53,795 nt of DNA from JAWXVD01 sp044425705 (GCA_044425705.1 JAWXVD010000009.1:1-53795), one strand, 5' to 3'; counted from the stretch's first letter, positions 34,708 to 43,283 are shown. The notes: generated by a model from the letters alone, not told the origin. A program made the numbers and translations.

Positions 34708-35508
34708 ATGGAATTATCAAATAGATTACAGGCTGTCGCAGATATGGTAACAAAAGGGAATTGTGTTGCAGATATAGGATGTGACCATGGATATGTTGCT
34801 ATTTATCTGATTACAGAAAAGATAGCACCCAAAGTAGTAGCTATGGATGTTAATCGAGGTCCGTTAGATAGGGCAAGAGAACATATTAGAGAGCAAAGCT
34901 TTGAAAATAAAATAGAAACTAGATTGTCAGATGGTGCAAAAGCATTACAAATCAATAAAAACAGTAGTGAGAATACAGTTTCACTAGAGGTAGATACGAT
35001 TTTGATTGCAGGCATGGGTGGTAGATTGATTCAAAAAATATTGACAGATAGTATGGATAAAATCAAACTAGCGAAAGAAGTTATTTTGCAGCCACAATCA
35101 GATATTGGGAATGTGCGCAAATTTCTGGAACAACAAGGTTTTGCTATGGTTGAAGAAAATATGATTTATGAAGAAGGAAAATATTATCCTATGATGAAAA
35201 TCGTTCCGCTACATAAAAAAAATAAGGTGGAAATGGAGATGTTTTATCAATCAGAACCAGTAAATACATATTCAGAATTACATCGAGAAGTATTTTATCA
35301 ATACGGATACTTGCTTTTACAAAGTAAAAATCTCGTCTTAAAACAATATTTAGAGGTCAGTAAAGGGAAGATAGAGCAGATTTTGACGCAGATAGAATCT
35401 ATGGATGATTTAGTAGAGTCTACTAGAAGACGGGTGCAAGAATTAAAAAAAGAATTAGAAATGGTACAATTAGCGCTAACATTTTATGAAATGCAAGCAA
35501 AGTTGTAA
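34708..35508 (+). CDS. trmK: tRNA (adenine22-N1)-methyltransferase TrmK
   Basis: A 266-residue Rossmann methyltransferase that modifies A22 of tRNAs. The SAM motif is VADIGCDHGYVAIYL, followed by MDVNRGPL and DTILIAGMGGRLI. The C-terminal third is a coiled coil (QILTQIESMDDLVESTRRRVQELKKELE). ATG 34708 follows AGGGG. Its place after rpoD is the normal Firmicute order; a nif3 family gene usually comes next but is absent here. Confidence 0.93.
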   Translation: MELSNRLQAVADMVTKGNCVADIGCDHGYVAIYLITEKIAPKVVAMDVNRGPLDRAREHIREQSFENKIETRLSDGAKALQINKNSSENTVSLEVDTILIAGMGGRLIQKILTDSMDKIKLAKEVILQPQSDIGNVRKFLEQQGFAMVEENMIYEEGKYYPMMKIVPLHKKNKVEMEMFYQSEPVNTYSELHREVFYQYGYLLLQSKNLVLKQYLEVSKGKIEQILTQIESMDDLVESTRRRVQELKKELEMVQLALTFYEMQAKL

Positions 35509-35567
35509 GTGTGTAGAACTAGTACTCATTACTTCTTGATTATTGTATGAAAGGAAAGGTGATCATT

Positions 35568-37217
35568 ATGGTATGTGTAAAAGTAGAAAATCAAATGAAG
35601 CAATATCCAATAGGGACTACATATGAGCAAATAGTAGATGAATTTCAAGCAGCGTACGACCATATGATTTCATTAGTGGTGGTAGATGGTAAAATTAAGG
35701 AATTACACAAGACGGTAAAGAAAGATTGTGAAATCACATTTATTACCCAGTATGATAGCATTGGTCATAAAGCCTATGAAAGAAGTGCGATTATGCTTTT
35801 CCTAAAGGCGCTTTCTATTATCTGGGGGAAGGACGTTGTTAGCCAGATTAAAGTAGAATTTGCTATTGGTCAAGGGTGTTATTGTGCCTATGAAGGAAGT
35901 AGAGAGATTGATGAAGAAGCCATTACAGAAATAGAGATGAAAATGCGAGATTTAGCAGAGGCAAATATTTCGATTATGAAAAAGGCTTATCATATAGATG
36001 ATGCAGTAGAAATTTTTAGAAAACAAGGGATGCTAGATAAAATTAATCTATTCAGATATCGTCATAGTTCTTACGTAAATTTATATGAAATGGATGGACT
36101 GTTTGATTATTTCTATGGATATATGTTACCTAGTACAAAATATATAAAATATTTTAAGGTATTACCATATGAAAAAGGTTTTATGATATTATTGCCGAAG
36201 AAAGATTCACCAAAACATATAGGTGTATTTCAGCCACAGGAAAAATTATTTCAAGCATTATATAGAGCCAATGAGTGGAATCAAAATCGAGGAATTAATT
36301 GTGTTGGCGATTTAAATGATTATATTTGCCAAGCCAAGGTATCCGACTTAATTTTAGTGCAAGAAGCCTTACAAGAAAGAAGAATTGCTGAAATAGCAAG
36401 GGATATTGTAACAAGAAAAGGTGTAAAATTTGTTATGATTGCAGGACCTTCTTCTTCAGGAAAAACCACCTTTTCTCATCGTTTATCGGTACAACTAGAA
36501 ACCTTAGGATTGCATCCACATCCTATTGCAGTAGATGATTATTTCGTGAATAGAGAGTTTACACCTATTGATAAAGATGGAAAATATAATTTTGAATGTT
36601 TGGAAGCAGTAGATACAGAAAGTCTTAATGGTGACATGTTACGTTTGTTGAAGGGGGAAAAAGTAGAAATCCCTAGTTTTAATTTTAAGACAGGACAGCG
36701 TGAATATAAAGGAAATTATAAACAATTAAAGGAAAATGATGTTCTGGTAATTGAGGGTATTCACGGATTAAATGACAAGATGTCATATGCCCTTCCAATA
36801 GAAAGTAAATATAAAATTTACATAAGTGCCTTGACAAGTTTGAACATTGATGGGCATAATAGAATTCCAACCACAGATGGAAGGTTGTTACGAAGAATGG
36901 TTCGTGATGCTAGGGTGCGTTCTGTTACGGCAAAACAAACCATATCTATGTGGGCATCTGTAAGAAGAGGTGAAGAAGAAAATATCTTCCCTTACCAAGA
37001 AAGTGCAGATGTAGTTTTTAATTCCGCATTATTATACGAACTATCCATTTTAAAAATTTATGCAGAACCATTATTGTATGGCATCAAAAAAGGGGAACCA
37101 GAATATTTTGAAGCCAAACGCTTGTTAAAATTCTTAGGATATTTCTTAGGAGTGGAAAGCGAAATCTTACCAAACAACTCCATTATCAGAGAATTTGTCG
37201 GTGGCAGTTGCTTTTAG
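35568..37217 (+). CDS. TGS-domain nucleoside (uridine) kinase fusion
   Basis: A 549-residue protein. Residues about 1-65 form a TGS/ubiquitin-like domain, 70-220 resemble the SAD editing domain of threonyl-tRNA synthetase (YERSAIMLFLKALSIIWG), and 270-500 are a uridine-kinase P-loop domain (AGPSSSGKTTFSHRL, VIEGIHGLN). The domain order matches known fused uridine kinases of clostridia. It presumably phosphorylates uridine or cytidine for salvage; what the tRNA-synthetase-like part senses is unknown. ATG 35568 has AAAGGAAAGG 8 nt upstream and is preferred over ATG 35547. Confidence 0.88.
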   Translation: MVCVKVENQMKQYPIGTTYEQIVDEFQAAYDHMISLVVVDGKIKELHKTVKKDCEITFITQYDSIGHKAYERSAIMLFLKALSIIWGKDVVSQIKVEFAIGQGCYCAYEGSREIDEEAITEIEMKMRDLAEANISIMKKAYHIDDAVEIFRKQGMLDKINLFRYRHSSYVNLYEMDGLFDYFYGYMLPSTKYIKYFKVLPYEKGFMILLPKKDSPKHIGVFQPQEKLFQALYRANEWNQNRGINCVGDLNDYICQAKVSDLILVQEALQERRIAEIARDIVTRKGVKFVMIAGPSSSGKTTFSHRLSVQLETLGLHPHPIAVDDYFVNREFTPIDKDGKYNFECLEAVDTESLNGDMLRLLKGEKVEIPSFNFKTGQREYKGNYKQLKENDVLVIEGIHGLNDKMSYALPIESKYKIYISALTSLNIDGHNRIPTTDGRLLRRMVRDARVRSVTAKQTISMWASVRRGEEENIFPYQESADVVFNSALLYELSILKIYAEPLLYGIKKGEPEYFEAKRLLKFLGYFLGVESEILPNNSIIREFVGGSCF

Positions 37218-37218
37218 C

Positions 37219-37244
37219 TTACAGGTCATGTGTGAACTGTAACG
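37219..37244. repeat. R3 dispersed palindrome, copy 3
   Basis: TTACAGGTCATGTGTGAACTGTAACG is nearly the exact reverse complement of the 270-295 copy. It starts 1 nt after the kinase stop codon. Confidence 0.75.
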
Positions 37245-37280
37245 TTTTTAGTAAGATAACTAATCTTGTAACATAAAATT

Positions 37281-37623
37281 AAGTAGAATAAATGATCGCA
37301 GCTGCAGCAATGCAGGTGAGGAAAGTCCGGGCTTCATAGGGCAGGATGCCGGATAACGTCCGGTGGAGGTGACTCCAAGGCTAGTGCAACAGAAATATAC
37401 CGCCATTGCCATTTATGGCAGTGGTAAGGTTGGAAGGGCAGTGTAAGAGACTACCGCCTGGCTGGTAACAGACAGGGCATATGTAAACCCCATCCGAAGC
37501 AAGACCAAATAGAAAGTGTGTAATCTGCCCGATTTGCTTTCAGGTAGGTCGCTTGAAGCTACTGGCAACAGTAGTTCTAGACAGATGATCATTCACGACA
37601 TAACCCGGCTTATCGTTCTGCTT
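37281..37623 (+). ncRNA. rnpB: RNase P RNA
   Basis: The catalytic RNA that matures tRNA 5' ends. Conserved boxes are all present: GAGGAAAGTCCGGGCT (P4 5' half region), GGAGGTGACTCC-type cruciform, ACAGAAATATACCGCC, AGGGCATATGTAAACCCC and the 3' ATAACCCGGCTTA. P1 is AAGTAGAA at 37281-37288 with TTCTGCTT at 37616-37623, which fixes the ends to within a few bases. Confidence 0.96.
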
Positions 37624-37689
37624 AATTTTTGTTTATAAATGAGTATTTACTTTTTTGGATGATTAGAGTAAATGGAGAAAGAACAAAAC

Positions 37690-37737
37690 ATGACTAGGTT
37701 TGCTCTACAAACTAAGACATGTTTTTCTTTTATCTAA
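37690..37737 (+). CDS. Possible 15-residue leader peptide before the protease
   Basis: ATG 37690 has GGAGAAAG 8 nt upstream, the best ribosome binding site in this gap, and encodes MTRFALQTKTCFSFI then a stop. The protease frame runs alongside in another frame from 37700. Either this is an upstream leader peptide or a one-base deletion has cut the true N-terminus off the protease. Confidence 0.3.
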   Translation: MTRFALQTKTCFSFI

Positions 37738-37762
37738 GAAAAAGAGAAAGGCATCCAGTGGA

Positions 37763-38632
37763 ATGTATGGGAAGTTGAAAAAAATAAGTGCTGTCATTCT
37801 TTTTCTGGCAGTTCTTATGGTGTTATATAATAAAAAAGAAGATATTTTTGACAGACAAAAGGAAAGTATCGTGATTCGGGTGATGGAACCTATTGCTTTA
37901 GAGAATTTGGAAGATGACCAAGTTTATGGAGCAGGTATTTACATAGAAATGCTACAAGCAGGGTTATTAGAACAAGAAACACTAGTTTATGGAGAAATAG
38001 AAGACATAGCAGATTCTGATAGCGATTCAGAAATAGAAGAAGAATTTGCCTTAGAATTAGTAGCAGATTTGGTACGTCCTACTACGGTACAGATACAGGA
38101 TGGCAATCATTTTGGAAGCGGTTCTATTTTCAACATGGATGAAGATAGTATTTTAGTGATATCCAATCAACATGTGATACAGGAGGGAAACACAGCTACC
38201 ATTATCTTTTTTGAAGGTACTACTGTTTTAGGAACGGTAGTCCATGAGTCGGAAGAGAGTGATATTGCGTTTATTGAAATACCAGTATCTGAAATTGAGG
38301 CAGATGTGCTTGTTACTTTGCGCTATATTAGTATCAGTGAAGAGGCTTATGAACAATTAGAACAAAACGATACCATGTTTCTTATGGGATATACTAGTGA
38401 AACTGGTGAAATGATAAAAAGCGGAAGAATTGGAAATAATTGGTGGTATTTGGAAGACTTTCAGCAGTATGTAATCTATAATTACTGTGAAGCTGTAGAA
38501 GGAATGTCTGGTAGTGGAACATTTGATCAAAGTGGAAATTACATAGGGATGTTAATTGGTGGTGCAGGAATAGAGTCGGCAAGCATTCCAGTTACAACTA
38601 TATTAGAAGAATATAACAAGTTGCCGGACTGA
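37763..38632 (+). CDS. Membrane-anchored trypsin-like serine protease
   Basis: From ATG 37763 the product is 289 residues, with one N-terminal membrane segment (KKISAVILFLAVLMVLY), an acidic linker (DSDSDSEIEEE) and a chymotrypsin-fold domain. Triad candidates are His in ISNQHVIQ, Asp in SDIAFIEI and Ser in EGMSGSG. There is no PDZ domain, so it is not a complete HtrA. The frame is open further upstream to TTG 37700 (adding YKLRHVFLLSKKKRK), and the start is uncertain. Its last codons and stop (KLPD-TGA) are formed by repeat R1, so the repeat has redefined the C-terminus. Confidence 0.75.
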   Translation: MYGKLKKISAVILFLAVLMVLYNKKEDIFDRQKESIVIRVMEPIALENLEDDQVYGAGIYIEMLQAGLLEQETLVYGEIEDIADSDSDSEIEEEFALELVADLVRPTTVQIQDGNHFGSGSIFNMDEDSILVISNQHVIQEGNTATIIFFEGTTVLGTVVHESEESDIAFIEIPVSEIEADVLVTLRYISISEEAYEQLEQNDTMFLMGYTSETGEMIKSGRIGNNWWYLEDFQQYVIYNYCEAVEGMSGSGTFDQSGNYIGMLIGGAGIESASIPVTTILEEYNKLPD

Positions 38633-38701
38633 GAGAAAGTGATGGTTCTAGTGTGAGTAATAAAAATTTTTACACTATTGATAGAAAGTGATGGATGTTA
38701 G
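38618..38701 (+). repeat. R1 leader repeat, rearranged copy C
   Basis: AAGTTGCCGGACTGAGAGAAAGTGATGG is followed by GTGTGAGTAATAAAAATTTTTACAC and a second GATAGAAAGTGATGGATG. The ribosome-binding tail thus appears twice around the palindrome. It donates the stop codon of the protease and the ribosome binding site of ylmH. Confidence 0.65.
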
Positions 38702-39460
38702 ATGGAAAAAGAAGAAAAGTTAATGCAAAAACGGTTTTTAGATTTAGCAAATCGTTCGTTCTCTCAAAATATGTATACATTTTCTGAATTTTTATCATTG
38801 GCAGATCAAACTACCTTATGGTCCATGAAAGAAGAGTTGCAATTTGCAGTTTTTTCAGTTTTTGGAGGACATGAAGAGTGTGAAAGAGTGATGGTACGTT
38901 TTGGAAGCTGTAATCAGTTAGGGTATGTAGAAGAATATCCTATTACTTGCATAGAAATGAAACCTTTTATTGAGAAGTTTGCAGATGATTTTAGTCATAG
39001 AGATTTCTTGGGCGCATTGATGAATTTAGGAATTAAAAGGGAAACCTTAGGTGATATTTTTATACAAGATAAAATTGGATATTTATATTGTACCACTACA
39101 ATGGCAAACTTTATTATAGAACATTTAACGCAGGTGAAACATACCCATATACAATGTAGAGCATTAGAGGATATGGGAGTTTGTATTGTAAAAGAAAAGC
39201 TACGAAAAGAAATCACAGTATCATCGCAAAGGATTGATGCGGTGATTGCAAAAGTATATAATGTGTCTAGAACCAAAAGCTTAGATTTATTTCGTTTGAG
39301 AAATGTTTTTGCAAATGGTCGTGTATTGGAGAATAATAGCTATCTATTAAAGGCTGGTGACGTGATCAGTGTACGTGGATATGGTAAATTTATTTATAGT
39401 GGAGTACAATATGAGACAAAAAAAGGAAAAGTCGCTATAGCAGTAGAGTTATACGTGTAG
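38702..39460 (+). CDS. ylmH: YlmH/RqcP2-type S4 RNA-binding protein
   Basis: A 252-residue protein. The first 170 residues are the YlmH-specific domain (FLSLADQTTLWS, FLGALMNLGIKRETLGDI). The last 70 are an S4 domain (SSQRIDAVIAKVYNVSRTKSLDLFRLRNVFANG). In Firmicutes YlmH binds stalled 50S subunits and assists ribosome-associated quality control. It normally sits in the division cluster beside divIVA, but here it has no such neighbour. Confidence 0.88.
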   Translation: MEKEEKLMQKRFLDLANRSFSQNMYTFSEFLSLADQTTLWSMKEELQFAVFSVFGGHEECERVMVRFGSCNQLGYVEEYPITCIEMKPFIEKFADDFSHRDFLGALMNLGIKRETLGDIFIQDKIGYLYCTTTMANFIIEHLTQVKHTHIQCRALEDMGVCIVKEKLRKEITVSSQRIDAVIAKVYNVSRTKSLDLFRLRNVFANGRVLENNSYLLKAGDVISVRGYGKFIYSGVQYETKKGKVAIAVELYV

Positions 39461-39486
39461 GTTGAAAATTAGTTGAGATGTGAGAT

Positions 39487-39512
39487 TGTTACAGGGCACG
39501 TGTGAACTGGAA
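39487..39512. repeat. R3 dispersed palindrome, copy 4
   Basis: GTTACAGGGCACGTGTGAACTGGAAT in the gap between ylmH and the precorrin-2 dehydrogenase gene. It matches the other copies with a few substitutions. Confidence 0.65.
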
Positions 39513-39537
39513 TCTGAGATTTTGAGAGAGGGCATTC

Positions 39538-40014
39538 ATGGAAGGAAATAAGAAAAATGCATATTTTCCATTATTTATCGATTTAGCAAATAAAAAGGTG
39601 GTGGTAGTAGGGGCTGGTATCATAGGCACAAGACGAATTCAAATATTAAGTGAATTTCCTTGTCATATAACTGTGATAGCGAAAGAAGTATCTGAAGAGG
39701 TGAAACAATTACAGGATGAGCAGAGAATTGAAGTAATAGAAAGAGGGATTAGGGAAGAAGATTTAGAAGACGCATTTTTAATAATAGCAGCAACTAACGT
39801 ACAGGAAATAAATGATTGGATCATTACACAGAGTAAAAAAGCTAGATTCGTGAATCATGTAGGAGATAAAGAACAGTCGAATTTTTATTTTCCAGGAATT
39901 GTGAAGGATGAGAATTATGTGATTGGGATTACGGCTTCTGGTATGGATCATAAGGGGGCAAAGAAAGCTACTGATTTTATCAGGAGAATTTGGAGAGAAA
40001 GATTTCAAAATTAA
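39538..40014 (+). CDS. Precorrin-2 dehydrogenase (short siroheme synthase)
   Basis: A 158-residue NAD-dependent enzyme that oxidises precorrin-2 to sirohydrochlorin for siroheme or cobalamin synthesis. The N-terminal Rossmann motif is VVVVGAGIIGTRRIQIL. The later ATNVQEINDWI and VGDKEQSNFYFPGIV match CysG-N/Met8 proteins. It lacks the C-terminal methyltransferase and has only a short helical tail. No other tetrapyrrole genes are near. GAGAGAGGGCATTC precedes ATG 39538. Confidence 0.9.
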   Translation: MEGNKKNAYFPLFIDLANKKVVVVGAGIIGTRRIQILSEFPCHITVIAKEVSEEVKQLQDEQRIEVIERGIREEDLEDAFLIIAATNVQEINDWIITQSKKARFVNHVGDKEQSNFYFPGIVKDENYVIGITASGMDHKGAKKATDFIRRIWRERFQN

Positions 40015-40040
40015 AAATGTTATAAAAAGAGGGGAAAAAC

Positions 40041-40979
40041 ATGGCACATACAGAAAGAAGATTTGCAGTATTAATTGATGCAGACAATGTATCACCGAAA
40101 TTTTTAAAGTATATTCTTGATGAAGTTTCTGATCAAGGAATCGCTACTTATAAAAGAATTTATGGTGATTGGACAGATGGAACAAAGCGGGGATGGAAGG
40201 ATGCCTTATTGGAATGGAGTGTGAATCCTATTCAACAATATGGATATACTACTGGAAAAAATGCAACAGATTCGGCTATGATTATCGATGCCATGGATAT
40301 TCTATATTCAGAGAATGTAGATGGTTTTTGTATTGTCTCTAGCGATTCGGATTTTACAAAATTAGCACAAAGATTACGGGAATCAGGCATGTTTGTAATG
40401 GGAATGGGAGAAAGTAAAACACCTAGTCCTTTTAGAAAAGCATGTGATGTATTTCGTATTCTAGACATTATTGCGCAAGTAGATGAAAACATGGGACATA
40501 AGTCTACAGGAACACAAAACGATATTAAGAGTGAAGTAACTAGTAAAGAAGATATTCAAAAGTCTATTGAAAAAATGATGACAGAAAACAGTAATCGAGA
40601 TCGAGCAACAGGCATGGCAGAATTGGGAAATATGTTAAATAAAAAGTATTCTGATTTTGATGTACGTAATTATGGATATTCAAAACTGTCTACATTTTTA
40701 GAAGGTTTTCCAGAATTTGAAGTATTGAAAAAGGGAAATAATTTTTATATCCATAATAAAAAGAAAGAAATTCCTAAAAAAGAAGTAGAAGAATTTTTGG
40801 TGAACATGTTAGAGAAAAATGATGGAAAAATTGATAACATGAGTATTGTTAGCGGAAGGTTATATAAAGAATATCCGGGATTTGATGTAAAACAATATGG
40901 ATTTAGTAGATTTTCTAGTTTTGTAAGAAGCTTTAATCGATTTAAGGTAGATGATAATAGTATTCAATTGAAATCATAA
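40041..40979 (+). CDS. LabA-like NYN-domain protein with two OST-HTH/LOTUS domains
   Basis: A 312-residue protein. Residues about 1-145 are a NYN (PIN-like) ribonuclease domain with acidic residues in VLIDADNVS, NATDSAMIIDAMD and SSDSDFTKLA. Two repeats of an OST-HTH/LOTUS domain follow at about 170-240 and 250-312, each with a (F/Y)DV..YG(Y/F)S(K/R)...F signature. LOTUS domains bind RNA, so an RNA-cleaving or RNA-surveillance role is likely. GAGGGGAAAAAC precedes ATG 40041. It ends before R2 and a strong terminator. Confidence 0.87.
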   Translation: MAHTERRFAVLIDADNVSPKFLKYILDEVSDQGIATYKRIYGDWTDGTKRGWKDALLEWSVNPIQQYGYTTGKNATDSAMIIDAMDILYSENVDGFCIVSSDSDFTKLAQRLRESGMFVMGMGESKTPSPFRKACDVFRILDIIAQVDENMGHKSTGTQNDIKSEVTSKEDIQKSIEKMMTENSNRDRATGMAELGNMLNKKYSDFDVRNYGYSKLSTFLEGFPEFEVLKKGNNFYIHNKKKEIPKKEVEEFLVNMLEKNDGKIDNMSIVSGRLYKEYPGFDVKQYGFSRFSSFVRSFNRFKVDDNSIQLKS

Positions 40980-41040
40980 GGTATAAAAGCAGGAATAAAA
41001 ATTTTACCATCTATGATAGTTATGCTTGTAAGCAGGTCAA

Positions 41041-41113
41041 GGATGAAAATAAATTTTCAACCTCGGCGTCTGTGATTTCACCCTTGCAAGCAAGTGAAAT
41101 CACTGGACTTAAA
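41041..41113 (+). repeat. R2 hairpin repeat, copy 2 with palindromic head
   Basis: A head palindrome (GGATGAAAAT.../...ATTTTCAACC, 41041-41062) is followed by CTCGGCGTCT and a perfect stem GTGATTTCAC/GTGAAATCAC (41072-41081/41094-41103). The loop itself contains CTTGC and GCAAG. The head has the same form as the R1 head, linking the families. Confidence 0.75.
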
Positions 41114-41128
41114 TATGGAACAGTAAGA

Positions 41129-41191
41129 ACATAACACCCAGAGTATAATTGCAGGAGTGCCTACAATCTATATTCTGGGTGTTATGTTTTA
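41129..41191. terminator. Bidirectional terminator between the LabA-like gene and pyrI
   Basis: A 19-bp stem (41129-41147 with 41169-41187, one G-T pair) is flanked by AAGA on the left and TTTTA on the right. It ends both converging transcripts. Confidence 0.85.
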
Positions 41192-41199
41192 TTATAGAG

Positions 41200-41640
41200 C
41201 TATCTTTGTAATAAACGTTTGTCAAATTTCTCTTCGCAATATTTACAACGATAAATTTCTTTTTTTTCATCAGAAAGTACAAAAATATGAGGTAATTCTT
41301 GTTCGATTGAAGTAATACAACGAGGATTTTTACATTTTAAGACATGTTTAATTTCTTTAGGTAAAAATAATTCTTTTTTATTAACAATTTCGCCATCCTT
41401 AATTACATTAACTGTAATATTATGATCAATAACGGCAAGTACGTCTAAATCTAAATTCTGAATATCACCTTCTACTTTTAAGATATCCTTGCGACCCTTT
41501 TTATTGCTTCTAGCATTTCTGATAATAGCCACCGTACAATCAAACTTATCCAATTGTAAATGATGGTAAAGGCTGAGACTTTGACCGGTTTGAATATGAT
41601 CTAAAACGAAACCATTTTCAATTCTTCCTACATTTAACAT
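41200..41640 (-). CDS. pyrI: Aspartate carbamoyltransferase regulatory subunit
   Basis: A 146-residue allosteric subunit that binds nucleotides and assembles with PyrB. The C-terminal zinc site has four cysteines, CKNPRC and CKYC. The N-terminal nucleotide-binding domain is present (MLNVGRIENGFVLDHI). Its ATG overlaps the pyrB stop by 7 nt, showing translational coupling. Confidence 0.95.
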   Translation of the reverse strand: MLNVGRIENGFVLDHIQTGQSLSLYHHLQLDKFDCTVAIIRNARSNKKGRKDILKVEGDIQNLDLDVLAVIDHNITVNVIKDGEIVNKKELFLPKEIKHVLKCKNPRCITSIEQELPHIFVLSDEKKEIYRCKYCEEKFDKRLLQR

Positions 41641-42566
41641 AGTGTACCTCCTAGTTTTTCGATTTCTAGTAGAGTATAAATTAGTGCCATTCTTGCATAG
41701 ACACCATACTGACCTTGTTTAAAATATACGGCTCTTGGATCATCGTCTACCTCTACTGATATTTCATTTACACGAGGGAGTGGATGAAGAACAAGCATAT
41801 CATCTGGTGCTAATTTCATTTTTTTCTTATTTAAGATATAGAAATCCTTTAATCGTACGTAATCTTCTTCATTGAAGAAACGCTCTTTCTGTACACGTGT
41901 CATGTAGAGCAAATCTAATTCAGGTAAGGCTTCTTCTAAACGAATTAATTCTTTGTACTTGATTCCTTTTTCTTTTAACATTTCAATCAAGTAATCGGGA
42001 ATCTTTAATTCTTCAGGAGAGATAAAAATAAAAGTGATATTTTCATATCGTGCTAATGCATGAATCAATGAATGTACAGTTCGTCCAAATTTTAAATCAC
42101 CACATAAACCGATTGTAAAATTGTCGAGACGACCTTTTAGAGAGCGAATAGTCAATAAATCAGTTAATGTTTGAGTGGGATGTTCATGTCCACCATCACC
42201 AGCATTGATGACAGGAATACTTGATCTAGAAGCGGCTACCATAGGAGCACCTTCTTTAGGATGACGCATAGCACAGATATTGGCATAGCTAGAAATAACA
42301 CGAATTGTATCAGAAACACTTTCGCCTTTTGAGGCGGATGAGGAACTTGCATCAGAGAAACCGAGGACGGAACCACCTAAGTTTAACATGGCAGCTTCAA
42401 AGCTAAGTCTGGTTCGTGTACTAGGTTCATAAAAACAAGTGGCAAGTGTCTTGTATTTACAAGAATCTTGATATTTTGTTGGATTTTGTTCCATGTCATT
42501 GGCTAGATCAAATAGTTTCTCTAACTCGTCCACAGCAAAATCAAGGGGATTCATTAAATGTCTCAT
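41634..42566 (-). CDS. pyrB: Aspartate carbamoyltransferase catalytic subunit
   Basis: A 310-residue enzyme joining carbamoyl phosphate and aspartate in pyrimidine synthesis. Motifs are FYEPSTRTRLSFE (carbamoyl phosphate), HPTQTLTDL and VLHPLPR. GGAGAACAT precedes ATG 42566 on the minus strand. It is first in the pyrBI operon. The upstream gap (42567-42789) is AT-rich, and I see no convincing PyrR-binding loop or UTP attenuator. Confidence 0.97.
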   Translation of the reverse strand: MRHLMNPLDFAVDELEKLFDLANDMEQNPTKYQDSCKYKTLATCFYEPSTRTRLSFEAAMLNLGGSVLGFSDASSSSASKGESVSDTIRVISSYANICAMRHPKEGAPMVAASRSSIPVINAGDGGHEHPTQTLTDLLTIRSLKGRLDNFTIGLCGDLKFGRTVHSLIHALARYENITFIFISPEELKIPDYLIEMLKEKGIKYKELIRLEEALPELDLLYMTRVQKERFFNEEDYVRLKDFYILNKKKMKLAPDDMLVLHPLPRVNEISVEVDDDPRAVYFKQGQYGVYARMALIYTLLEIEKLGGTLC

Positions 42567-42789
42567 ATGTTCTCCATTCTTGGTTGTTTATAATTATAGA
42601 AAAAACAACTCTAATTTGAAAAGGTTTTATACTTCCATTATCATAGCATACCAGATTATTCCTTTCAATATTGTAATGTGAAATTTGTATAAAAATAATA
42701 TGATATCTTTACATTGTAGTGACACTTGCTATATAATGTTTTGTAGGTAGATAAAATCATGTGGTTATGAGAAAGGTATGGTTATTAAT

Positions 42790-43161
42790 ATGGAATTTAA
42801 TGAAAGAAAAAGATGGTTATTTTTAGGACTTCCATGGACATTTACGAAATATACAGTGAAAGACGAGTTGATCACAATACAGACAGGTTTATTGAGCACA
42901 GCAGAAAATGATTGTTATATGTATAAAGTGCAGGATGTAGAATTGAAAGTATCTTTCTTAGAAAGACTTTGCGGTTTAGGAACCATAAAATGTTACACGG
43001 GAGATACAACCAATCCAACCTTAATGATTGATCATGTTAAAAATGCAAAAGATATTAAAAATTTCATACTAGAAGCATCTGAAAAAGCGAGAATGAATAG
43101 AAGAACCCTCAACACCTTGGATATTGGTAGTGGAGAAATGATGGATATGGATTCTATGTAA
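42790..43161 (+). CDS. Bacterial PH-domain protein, 123 residues
   Basis: A small soluble protein with a single bPH_2-like (DUF304/YdbS-type) domain: WTFTKYTVKDELITIQTGLLS, then YKVQDVELKVSFLERLCGLGTIKCYTGD. The C-terminal 30 residues are polar and Met/Asp-rich. ATG 42790 is chosen, following the R1-like tail GAGAAAGGTATGG; ATG 42778 is an in-frame alternative. Function unknown, possibly membrane-proximal scaffolding. Confidence 0.75.
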   Translation: MEFNERKRWLFLGLPWTFTKYTVKDELITIQTGLLSTAENDCYMYKVQDVELKVSFLERLCGLGTIKCYTGDTTNPTLMIDHVKNAKDIKNFILEASEKARMNRRTLNTLDIGSGEMMDMDSM

Positions 43162-43224
43162 CTATAGGAAACCTCTAAAAACTCTTAGCACTAGAGTTAT
43201 TAGAGTATTCCCTATAAATTTTAG

Positions 43225-43253
43225 CGATACGAGAGCTCTCGTATCGTTTTTTT
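43225..43253 (+). terminator. Strong terminator after the PH-domain gene
   Basis: The perfect palindrome CGATACGAGAG/CTCTCGTATCG (43225-43246) is followed by T7. The central AGCT forms the loop. Confidence 0.92.
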
Positions 43254-43283
43254 ACGCAACACGTTGAAGTGGGGGCTTTAATT

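Noticed and set aside
42567..42789. PyrR-dependent attenuator of pyrBI
   Set aside because: The gap lacks a terminator with T run on the minus strand and a recognisable PyrR-binding loop.
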